DNA from: an uncultured Bacteroidales bacterium
Lineage (GTDB): Bacteria; Bacteroidota; Bacteroidia; Bacteroidales; UBA4417
DNA length: 11,516 nt
Direction: 5' to 3'
Assembly (NCBI GenBank): GCA_937965665.1
Contig: CALCJE010000043.1
Coordinates: 1 to 11,516, forward strand
Shown piece by piece: positions 1 through 6,070 of the stretch; the first letter of the stretch is position 1, and every line of letters begins with the position of its first letter. The notes under the pieces are model-generated. The model saw only the letters and a program-made list of their open reading frames with translations, was not told the origin of the DNA and searched no databases. Both the position numbers and the translations under genes were made by a program.

Positions 1-505
1 AAAAGGATCCCCATCCACAACCCACATCCAAAACACTCATGCCGGGCTGTAAGTATAGTTTCCTGCATATTAAATCAAGTTTTGCTTCCTGGGCCTCATC
101 CAGGTTTTCTGCATTTTTCCAATAGGCTCCCGAATAAACCATTCGTTTATCGAGCATCTTTTGAAACAGATCGTTCCCCAGGTCGTAATGCTTTTCCCCT
201 ATTTCAAATGCTTTAGCTTTTCGACCCTGGTTAAAAATGACAGCACTTAACAAATAAGGCAGCATTTTCAGGGGTTTCACCTCTTTTTCGAGCGATGCGC
301 TTAAAACCAGGTAAATAAACTCATCAAGCTTCTTTGCATCCCACCAGCCATCCATATACGACTCGCCCAGCGCCATCGATCCGCCCCGGAGTACACGTTT
401 GTATAATGCCTGGTTTTTAACCTGGAGATCGGCATCACCGGGGCCATTTACTGAAATCCCAGCATGGTGAAGCAGGCTTTTCATGATGGTTTCGAGGCTG
501 CTCAT
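1..505 (-). CDS. cfa: Cyclopropane-fatty-acyl-phospholipid synthase, 5' part only
   Basis: The enzyme transfers a methylene group from S-adenosylmethionine to the double bond of unsaturated acyl chains in membrane phospholipids. The first 168 codons are present; the gene continues past the left edge. Reading down from the ATG at 505 gives MSSLETIMKSLLHHAGI, then RVLRGGSMALGESYMDGWWD, then HYDLGNDLFQKMLDKRMVYS, then AYWKNAENLDEAQ, and finally VLDVGCGWGSF at the edge. These blocks follow E. coli Cfa in order and spacing; the last is the SAM-binding motif I of the methyltransferase domain. The rest of that domain and the catalytic residues are outside the window. The start matches the family N-terminus. 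The gene appears monocistronic at its 5' end, with its own promoter box about 60 bases upstream. No frameshift is seen in the visible part. Confidence 0.95.
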   Translation of the reverse strand, partial: MSSLETIMKSLLHHAGISVNGPGDADLQVKNQALYKRVLRGGSMALGESYMDGWWDAKKLDEFIYLVLSASLEKEVKPLKMLPYLLSAVIFNQGRKAKAFEIGEKHYDLGNDLFQKMLDKRMVYSGAYWKNAENLDEAQEAKLDLICRKLYLQPGMSVLDVGCGWGSF

Positions 506-566
506 ACCTGGTAAACTTTAAATTTTACTGGTACTGATGTAGTAATGCAACTTCTGAAAAACAATA

Positions 567-574
567 CAAAGTTA
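567..574 (-). promoter_or_regulatory. Candidate cfa promoter -7 box
   Basis: On the minus strand this reads TAACTTTG, an exact fit to the Bacteroidota -7 consensus TAnnTTTG. It would start transcription near 560 and leave a leader of about 55 bases. No good -33 TTTG is seen at the usual spacing. An interrupted inverted repeat lies just upstream at 589-624. Confidence 0.5.
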
Positions 575-588
575 CGATGAAAAATAAG

Positions 589-624
589 AAAATATTCAGC
601 TATACCGCTGATTTATAATATTTT
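589..624. repeat. Interrupted AT-rich inverted repeat upstream of cfa
   Basis: AAAATATT (589-596) pairs with AATATTTT (617-624), and CAGC (597-600) pairs with GCTG (607-610). The right arm carries six extra bases at 611-616. It lies immediately upstream of the candidate cfa promoter, where an operator could sit. In AT-rich intergenic DNA such a pairing can arise by chance. Confidence 0.3.
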
Positions 625-725
625 GTTGAATGTTTCGGCCGTTAAATTTCAGATTCACAAATCTTAATTTACAACTGACATTTGCTTATGGTTCTTTTAG
701 AAATGAAATGTTGCTGTAGAAACAA

Positions 726-757
726 AAAAACCTCGCTTAGGATTAAACGAGGTTTTT
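726..757 (-). terminator. Intrinsic terminator of aspS
   Basis: The arms aaaaacctcg (726-735) and cgaggttttt (748-757) form a hairpin with a 12-base loop. Read on the minus strand, the hairpin starts about 20 bases after the aspS stop and is followed by a run of T. The flanking A and T tracts make it symmetric, so it could also work from the other side, but no plus-strand gene ends here. Confidence 0.85.
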
Positions 758-775
758 TATAATGCAGGTATGAGG

Positions 776-2521
776 CTAAATTGAAATTTTTAAACTCAGT
801 TCCTTCAGCTGATCGTCCGAAATACGTGAGGGCGAATCGATCATTACATCGCGGGCAGCGTTGTTTTTGGGGAAAGCGATATAATCGCGGATGGATTCGC
901 TGCCACCAAACAATGAGCATAAACGGTCGAAGCCGAAAGCAATACCACCATGCGGAGGAGCACCAAATTCGAATGCATTCATCAGGAAACCAAACTGGGC
1001 CTGTGCATCTTCTTCGCTAAAACCGAGCAACTGCAGCATTTTATGCTGTAGCGGTTTGTTGTGGATACGTATTGAACCTCCGCCCACTTCAACACCATTG
1101 ATAACCATATCGTAGGCATTGGCACGAACTGCACCCGGGTTGGTATCGAGCAATGAAATATCTTCGGGTTTAGGCGAAGTAAATGGATGGTGCATGGCAT
1201 AAAAACGCTGGGTTTCTTCGTCCCACTCCAACAACGGAAAATCGTACACCCAAAGCGGTGCAAAAGTTTCGGGATTACGCAAACCGAGCCGGGTACCCAT
1301 TTCGAGGCGGAGTTCGTTTAATGCTTTCCGGGTTTTATTCGCTTTTCCGGCCAGTACCAGTATCAGGTCGCCTGGTTTGGCATTAAAAGCATCGGCCCAT
1401 TTTTTAAGCTCTTCGGGTGTATAAAATTTGTCGACTGACGATTTCAGGGTACCATCGGCAGCATAACGCACATATATCAATCCGCCGGCGCCAACCTGCG
1501 GTTTTTTCACAAAATCAGTAAGTTCATCAAGCTGTTTGCGTGTATATTCGGCACAGCCTTCGGCACAAATGCCGACCACGAGTTCAGCCTCGTCGAACAC
1601 TTTAAAATCCTTGCCCTTAACCAGTTCTGTCAGTTCTGTAAACTTCATTCCAAAACGGATATCGGGCTTATCGCTGCCGTAGTATTTCATGGCATCGGCC
1701 CAGGTCATATGGGGGAGTTTATCTATTTCGAGCCCTTTCACCGTTTTAAAAAGATGTTTAACCAGGCCCTCGAAGGTGTTAAAAATATCCTCCTGTTCAA
1801 CAAACGACATTTCACAGTCAATCTGTGTAAACTCAGGCTGACGGTCGGCACGCAGGTCTTCGTCGCGGAAACATTTTACAATCTGGAAGTAACGGTCGAA
1901 CCCAGCGACCATCAGCAACTGCTTGAAAGTTTGAGGCGACTGTGGAAGCGCATAAAACTCACCCGGGTTTACACGTGAAGGGACTACATAATCGCGTGCG
2001 CCTTCGGGAGTACTTTTTATTAAAACCGGGGTCTCTACCTCAATAAAGTTAAGGCTGTCCATATAATTACGGGTCTGGAAAGCCAGGCGGTGCCTCAATT
2101 CCATGTTTCGTTTCACGGCATTGCGGCGCAGGTCGGGGTAGCGATATTTCATGCGGAGTTCATCACCGCCGTCGGTATTGTCTTCAATGGTGAAAGGAGG
2201 CGTTTTCGATTCGTTAAGGATTTCCAGTTTCTCAACAGTAATTTCGATGTCGCCGGTAGCCATTTTAGCGTTTTTGTTGCTTCGTTCCGATACGATACCC
2301 GAAACCAGGATTACATATTCGCGGCCCAGTTTTCGTGCCTGTTCACACAGGGCGGCATGGGTTTCCATGTTGAATACCAGCTGAGTGATACCATACCGGT
2401 CGCGCAGATCGATAAAAGTCATCCCGCCAAGGTCGCGCGAACGCTGCACCCAGCCCGAAAGTGTAACATTGCTGCCCACATGGGCCATATTCAGTTCTCC
2501 GCAAGTATGTGTACGAATCAT
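776..2521 (-). CDS. aspS: Aspartate--tRNA ligase
   Basis: This cytoplasmic class II aminoacyl-tRNA synthetase charges tRNA-Asp with aspartate using ATP. It has 581 residues, the usual bacterial size. The N-terminal OB-fold anticodon-binding domain contains GWVQRSRDLGGMTFIDLRDR (residues 23-42). The catalytic core has motif 2, FRDEDLRADRQPEFTQID (218-235), and motif 3, GGIAFGFDRL (525-534). The bacterial GAD insertion lies between them. Near the C-terminus is IRDYIAFPK. Leu31 and Lys83 are the residues reported for discriminating AspRS, whereas the non-discriminating Pseudomonas enzyme has His and Gly there. This suggests charging of tRNA-Asp only, which is inference. The ATG at 2521 fits the family start and lies about 16 bases after the inferred transcription start. 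The gene is divergent from queA and ends in a good intrinsic terminator. Confidence 0.98.
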   Translation of the reverse strand: MIRTHTCGELNMAHVGSNVTLSGWVQRSRDLGGMTFIDLRDRYGITQLVFNMETHAALCEQARKLGREYVILVSGIVSERSNKNAKMATGDIEITVEKLEILNESKTPPFTIEDNTDGGDELRMKYRYPDLRRNAVKRNMELRHRLAFQTRNYMDSLNFIEVETPVLIKSTPEGARDYVVPSRVNPGEFYALPQSPQTFKQLLMVAGFDRYFQIVKCFRDEDLRADRQPEFTQIDCEMSFVEQEDIFNTFEGLVKHLFKTVKGLEIDKLPHMTWADAMKYYGSDKPDIRFGMKFTELTELVKGKDFKVFDEAELVVGICAEGCAEYTRKQLDELTDFVKKPQVGAGGLIYVRYAADGTLKSSVDKFYTPEELKKWADAFNAKPGDLILVLAGKANKTRKALNELRLEMGTRLGLRNPETFAPLWVYDFPLLEWDEETQRFYAMHHPFTSPKPEDISLLDTNPGAVRANAYDMVINGVEVGGGSIRIHNKPLQHKMLQLLGFSEEDAQAQFGFLMNAFEFGAPPHGGIAFGFDRLCSLFGGSESIRDYIAFPKNNAARDVMIDSPSRISDDQLKELSLKISI

Positions 2522-2543
2522 ATTTAATTGAGTTTAAAGGCTG

Positions 2544-2572
2544 CAAAAGTAGCAATTTTTTGGCAGACAAAA
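2544..2572 (-). promoter_or_regulatory. Candidate aspS promoter
   Basis: On the minus strand, TTTTG (2572-2568) is followed after 16 bases by TACTTTTG (2551-2544), an exact TAnnTTTG box. The spacing is a little shorter than the usual 19-21. Transcription would start near 2537, giving a very short leader. Confidence 0.55.
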
Positions 2573-2772
2573 TTCCGGAGTTTTGGACCGGGTAAAAGCA
2601 ATTTCGTATCTAAATATGTGACTATTCTTTGGTAAAGTTAGTTGAAACCAGCGAAGAAAATGCTACATCCTTTGCCGGCGCAACAGCAAAACAGCTGACA
2701 CAACCTATAAAATCTTAGATTCCACAATTTCATAAAAAGCGTTAAATACCCGGGCCAAAAGCATTGAAACAC

Positions 2773-2803
2773 TTGATTTTGCCCCTTAAATTCACTACTT
2801 TTG
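2773..2803 (+). promoter_or_regulatory. Candidate queA promoter
   Basis: TACTTTTG at 2796-2803 is an exact TAnnTTTG box. TTG at 2773-2775 lies 20 bases upstream, the usual distance for the -33 element. The predicted start near 2810 leaves a leader of about 30 bases before the queA ATG. Confidence 0.65.
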
Positions 2804-2839
2804 CAAACTTTTCCAGAAACAAATTGAAATTCTATAAAT

Positions 2840-3895
2840 ATGAAACTCTCGCAATTCCGGTACCACTTGCCGAATGACCTGATCGCCCTTCACCCGGTTG
2901 AAAACCGTGATGAATCCAGATTGATGGTACTCGATCGTAAAACACAAACCATTGAACACAAGACTTTTAAGGATATACTGAATTATTTTGGCGACGGAGA
3001 CGTTTTTGTACTGAACAACACCAAAGTATTCCCTGCATTACTACTTGGCGAAAAAGAAAAAACAGGTGCTAAAATCACGGTATTTCTGCTCCGCGAACTT
3101 AACAACGAAGCCCGGTTGTGGGATGTACTTGTTGATCCGGCCCGCAAAATCCGTATTGGTAACAAACTGTATTTTGGCGACGACGACTCATTGGTAGCTG
3201 AAGTTATTGACAATACCACCTCACGTGGACGCACATTGCGTTTCCTTTTCGACGGACCTTACAGCGAGTTCAAACGTACCATCGAATCATTAGGCCGCAC
3301 CCCGCTGCCCGAAGAGTTGCAACGCCTGCGCGATATCGAACCCAGCGATAAAGAACGTTACCAGACCATTTACGCTAAAAATGAAGGTGCGGTAGCTGTA
3401 CCTTCTGCAGGGCTTCATTTCAGCCGCGAGCTCATGAAACGCCTTGAATTACAGGGTGTTGATTTCGCCGAAGTAACACTTCATGCCGGCCTTGGTAATT
3501 TCCGCGCCATTGATGTTGAAGATCTTACCAAATATAAAATGGATTCGGAAGAGCTCATTATTGAAGAAGACCAGGCTGCAATTGTAAACAAGGCCATTGA
3601 AGCCCGCCGCAAAGTTTGTGTGGTTGGCACCACAACCATGAAAGCCGTTGAATCGTCGGTAACAATTTCCGGCCAGTTGAAGCCCTATACCGGTTGGAGC
3701 AATAAATTCATTTTCCCTCCTTACGATTTTAGCATTGGCAACAGTATGGTCACCAATTTTCACCTGCCACAATCGCCCATGATGATGATGGTAGCTGCTT
3801 ATGCTGGTTACGATTTGCTGATGAAAGCATATAAAGAAGCCGTTCAGCAGAAATATCGTTTCTTCACTTATGGAGATGCAATGCTTATCCTTTAA
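2840..3895 (+). CDS. queA: S-adenosylmethionine:tRNA ribosyltransferase-isomerase
   Basis: QueA transfers and isomerises the ribosyl part of SAM onto 7-aminomethyl-7-deazaguanine at position 34 of tRNA-Asp, -Asn, -His and -Tyr. This makes epoxyqueuosine, the penultimate step of queuosine synthesis. The 351 residues match the full family length (E. coli about 356). Family blocks seen in order are YHLPNDLIALHPVENRDESR (8-27), FVLNNTKVFPALL (56-68), GRTPLPEEL (152-160), the signature GAVAVPSAGLHF (183-194), VTLHAGLGNFRAI (212-224), VGTTTMKAVES (262-272), TNFHLPQSPMMMMV (305-318) and YRFFTYGDAMLI (339-350). The ATG matches the family N-terminus. Next to it, divergently, is aspS, whose tRNA is one of the QueA substrates. 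The gene has its own promoter and a strong terminator, so it is probably monocistronic. Confidence 0.98.
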   Translation: MKLSQFRYHLPNDLIALHPVENRDESRLMVLDRKTQTIEHKTFKDILNYFGDGDVFVLNNTKVFPALLLGEKEKTGAKITVFLLRELNNEARLWDVLVDPARKIRIGNKLYFGDDDSLVAEVIDNTTSRGRTLRFLFDGPYSEFKRTIESLGRTPLPEELQRLRDIEPSDKERYQTIYAKNEGAVAVPSAGLHFSRELMKRLELQGVDFAEVTLHAGLGNFRAIDVEDLTKYKMDSEELIIEEDQAAIVNKAIEARRKVCVVGTTTMKAVESSVTISGQLKPYTGWSNKFIFPPYDFSIGNSMVTNFHLPQSPMMMMVAAYAGYDLLMKAYKEAVQQKYRFFTYGDAMLIL

Positions 3896-3926
3896 GTAGC
3901 TGAAAAACAAAATTTTGATTAATTTG

Positions 3927-3957
3927 AAAATCCCTTCGGCAGAGGGGATTTTTTTTT
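3927..3957 (+). terminator. Intrinsic terminator of queA
   Basis: aaaatccc (3927-3934) pairs with gggatttt (3945-3952) around a 10-base loop and runs into nine T (3949-3957). It begins 31 bases after the queA stop and is a textbook rho-independent terminator. Confidence 0.9.
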
Positions 3958-3965
3958 GACCTTTG
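3958..3965 (+). promoter_or_regulatory. Candidate sdaA promoter -7 box
   Basis: GACCTTTG differs from TAnnTTTG only at the first base. It begins directly after the T-run of the queA terminator, so its -33 region would lie inside the terminator hairpin. The predicted start near 3972 leaves a leader of about 54 bases before sdaA. Confidence 0.4.
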
Positions 3966-4025
3966 CAGTACCTTACAAACACCTTTAGCCGTAAAAATCA
4001 CGGTATGGTTTAAAGAATTAATATT

Positions 4026-5219
4026 ATGGAATCGATACGCAAAATATATAAAACCGGGCTTGGCCCATCGAGCAGCCATACCATGGGGCCACGTATTGCA
4101 GCCGAAAGATTCAGGGCAAAAAACGAACCTGCCACAGTTATCCGAATCACCCTCTATGGCAGCCTGGCAGCCACTGGCAAAGGACATCTTACCGATAAGG
4201 TGCTGCGTGAATCGTTTCCTGAAGATAAAGTAAAAATAATCTGGGAAAAAGATACTGTACTGCCTCAACATCCGAACGGTATGAAATTCGAAGCACTCGA
4301 CAACAAAGGTACACTGCTGGATGAGTGGACTGTATTCAGCGTTGGGGGTGGCGATATTGAGGATGAAGAACTCAAACTTCAGAAGGTCAGCGTGTACCCA
4401 CATACCAAAATGACTGATATCCTGAAATGGTGCCAGCAAAACGGCCGAACGCTCTGGGAATATGTCGAAATACACGAGGGTGAAGATATTTGGGAGTTTC
4501 TGGCCGAAGTATGGAAAACCATGAAAGATTCCATTGTCCGCGGTCTTGAGCATGAAGGTGTATTGCCCGGAATTTTGCATCTGCCGCGAAAAGCTTCATC
4601 CTATTATATCAAAGCCAAAAGTTCTGCGGGAACTTTGCAAAAGCGGGCATTGGTATTTGCCTATGCGCTGGCCGTTTCAGAAGAAAATGCCGGAGGAGGA
4701 ACCATTGTTACAGCCCCCACCTGCGGTTCGTGTGGTGTGGTTCCGGCAGTATTGTACCATACGCAAAATACATACGATTTTTCCGATATTAAATTGATTC
4801 GGGCACTGGCTACTGCCGGGCTTATCGGGAACCTGGTAAAAGAAAATGCCTCCATATCGGGTGCACAGGTCGGATGCCAGGGCGAAGTAGGAACTGCCTG
4901 TGCTATGGCTGCCGGTGCTGCAGCCCAGTTATTTGGTGGCACACCAGCACAGGTTGAGTATGCTGCCGAAATGGGATTGGAACATCACCTTGGATTAACC
5001 TGCGATCCGGTTGCCGGTCTTGTTCAGATTCCCTGTATCGAACGCAATGCCATTGGCGCAGGCAGGGCCATGGATGCAAGTGCATACGCTGTTTTATCCG
5101 ACGGACAACATAGGGTCAGTTTCGATAAAACCTGCCTGGCCATGAACCAAACCGGCCACGATTTGCCCGATATTTATAAAGAAACTTCGGAAGGCGGGCT
5201 GGCGTTGCTGGTGAAGTAG
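4026..5219 (+). CDS. sdaA: L-serine ammonia-lyase (dehydratase), iron-sulphur-dependent, single chain
   Basis: It deaminates L-serine to pyruvate and ammonia with a [4Fe-4S] cluster acting as Lewis acid. The N-terminal part carries LGPSSSHTMGP (12-22) and YGSLAATGKGH; the C-terminal catalytic part carries ENAGGGTIVTAPTCGSCG, SISGAQVGCQGEVG and HLGLTCDPVAGLVQIPCIERN. Both parts are in one 397-residue chain, somewhat shorter than E. coli SdaA (about 454). Cys284, Cys326 and Cys337 keep the 42- and 11-residue spacing of the cluster ligands known in the Legionella enzyme (343, 385, 396). Two things are odd. The chain ends in GGLALLVK without the C-terminal cysteine of the E. coli and Legionella enzymes. 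It also has Cys233 where E. coli has Asn in the APTNGACG motif. The start follows the family N-terminus. No terminator is evident downstream. Confidence 0.97.
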   Translation: MESIRKIYKTGLGPSSSHTMGPRIAAERFRAKNEPATVIRITLYGSLAATGKGHLTDKVLRESFPEDKVKIIWEKDTVLPQHPNGMKFEALDNKGTLLDEWTVFSVGGGDIEDEELKLQKVSVYPHTKMTDILKWCQQNGRTLWEYVEIHEGEDIWEFLAEVWKTMKDSIVRGLEHEGVLPGILHLPRKASSYYIKAKSSAGTLQKRALVFAYALAVSEENAGGGTIVTAPTCGSCGVVPAVLYHTQNTYDFSDIKLIRALATAGLIGNLVKENASISGAQVGCQGEVGTACAMAAGAAAQLFGGTPAQVEYAAEMGLEHHLGLTCDPVAGLVQIPCIERNAIGAGRAMDASAYAVLSDGQHRVSFDKTCLAMNQTGHDLPDIYKETSEGGLALLVK

Positions 5220-5331
5220 GAAGTTGGAAGAACTGGGTCAGAAGACCGGAGACGGAAGACACCTGCCTGACTGCGTCAGCAGGCAGGGAACCAGGAACCT
5301 GAAACCTGGAACTTTGGAACCTCGGAAGACA
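5220..5331. repeat. Mosaic of short purine-rich repeats around a hairpin
   Basis: After the sdaA stop comes purine-rich DNA built on GGAAGA/CGGAAGAC words, then the hairpin at 5262-5287. This is followed by near-repeats of GGAACC (CAGGAACCTGAAACC, then TGGAACTTTGGAACC). The 9-mer CGGAAGACA occurs at 5253-5261 and again at 5323-5331. The composition is unlike the coding DNA on both sides and no ORF is credible. I have an impression that similar intergenic words recur in other Bacteroidota genomes, but this is memory and untested. Confidence 0.6.
5262..5287. repeat. Strong GC-rich hairpin in the sdaA-ispD spacer
   Basis: CCTGCCTG (5262-5269) pairs perfectly with CAGGCAGG (5280-5287). Inside, after one bulged A at 5270, CTG pairs with CAG around a 3-base loop. 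No T-run follows on either strand, so it does not look like a standard intrinsic terminator. It may be the core of a dispersed palindromic repeat. Confidence 0.7.
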
Positions 5332-5369
5332 TATGTAAATTCAGAGATATCTGACAACCAGGCAAATAA

Positions 5370-5377
5370 TAACTTTA
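5370..5377 (+). promoter_or_regulatory. Weak candidate ispD promoter -7 box
   Basis: TAACTTTA matches TAnnTTTG except for the last base and lies 27 bases before the ispD start. No clear -33 element is seen, so ispD could also be read through from sdaA. Confidence 0.25.
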
Positions 5378-5404
5378 ACGGCTATCGAATATAGTCAGCA
5401 TACC

Positions 5405-6070
5405 ATGAAAAAATACGCCATTATAGTTGCCGGGGGCACCGGAAGCCGGATGAAAGGGGATATTCCGAAGCAGTTTATGCTGCTGAAGGGAAAACTGGTT
5501 ATACAGTATTCGCTGGAAGCATTTTATCACTGCGACCCTGCTGTTATATTGATCATTGCTATTCATCCAGATTATGTGAACTTCTGGGATCGACTTTGCC
5601 AGGAGCATAAAATAGATATTCCTCACCAGGTTGCACGTGGAGGAAAAACCCGTTTTGACTCGGTAAAAAACGGGCTCTCTCTAATTGGTGACGATGGGCT
5701 GGTAGCAGTTCATGATGCGGCCAGGCCGGTAATAGACGCTGCTTTTATACAGGAACTTTATCTAACCGCTGAAAAACAGGGTTCAGCCATACCTGCAGTT
5801 CATTTAACCGATACCATCCGTGCTATTGAAGGTGATTCATCGCGCCAGCTCGACCGTTCATTTTTGCGAGCTATTCAAACTCCACAGGTATTCAGAGTAA
5901 CTGAATTAAAACGGGCATTCGAGCAACCGTTTCAACCCCTTTTTACTGATGATGCTTCGGTAATGCAGTCGGCAGGATTTAAAGTACATTTAACCGAAGG
6001 AAAGCCAGGAAATATAAAAATTACGCATCAGCAGGATATCGCTTTGGCTGAAGTATTGATGAAACTATAA
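5405..6070 (+). CDS. ispD: 2-C-methyl-D-erythritol 4-phosphate cytidylyltransferase
   Basis: IspD joins CTP and methylerythritol 4-phosphate to CDP-methylerythritol, the third step of the MEP route to isoprenoids. The 221 residues are close to the family length (E. coli 236). The nucleotide-binding loop VAGGTGSRMKGDIPKQF spans residues 8-24. The family signature VHDAARPV is at 102-109, QTPQVF at 158-163, TDDAS at 181-185 and the C-terminal GKPGNIKIT at 199-207. The only other MEP gene that commonly neighbours it, ispF, is not adjacent. The ATG at 5405 gives the expected N-terminus. The gene converges on dus: the stop TAA overlaps the end of the dus reading frame and no terminator lies between them. 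Confidence 0.96.
   Translation: MKKYAIIVAGGTGSRMKGDIPKQFMLLKGKLVIQYSLEAFYHCDPAVILIIAIHPDYVNFWDRLCQEHKIDIPHQVARGGKTRFDSVKNGLSLIGDDGLVAVHDAARPVIDAAFIQELYLTAEKQGSAIPAVHLTDTIRAIEGDSSRQLDRSFLRAIQTPQVFRVTELKRAFEQPFQPLFTDDASVMQSAGFKVHLTEGKPGNIKITHQQDIALAEVLMKL

Larger units (their letters stand above)
2522..2839. other. Intergenic region between divergent aspS and queA
   Basis: These 318 bases hold the two outward-facing promoter candidates at their ends. I see no convincing small ORF, tRNA, riboswitch or terminator in the middle, roughly 2580-2760. In particular no preQ1-riboswitch-like structure was recognised ahead of queA, although I could not fold the sequence. Confidence 0.6.

Noticed and set aside
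669..920. Minus-strand open frame overlapping the end of aspS and its terminator
   Set aside because: It runs through the aspS 3' end and the terminator hairpin in another frame and shows no family features.
2090..2527. Plus-strand open frame of 145 codons opposite the start of aspS
   Set aside because: It is the antisense shadow of the aspS N-terminal region, which has clear family motifs; its own translation shows no domain or sensible start context.
2580..2760. Search for a preQ1 riboswitch or small RNA ahead of queA
   Set aside because: No recognisable preQ1 aptamer pattern or strong hairpin was seen, and the predicted queA transcript starts only about 30 bases before the ATG.
3885..4580. 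Minus-strand open frame of 231 codons opposite the queA end and sdaA start
   Set aside because: It covers the queA terminator and the highly conserved start of sdaA in antisense. Its composition is rich in Phe, Cys and His without any recognisable motif.
5220..5331. Repeat block considered as a CRISPR array or attachment site
   Set aside because: Repeat words are only 6-9 bases, irregularly spaced and imperfect, with no spacers of constant length and no integrase or cas gene nearby.
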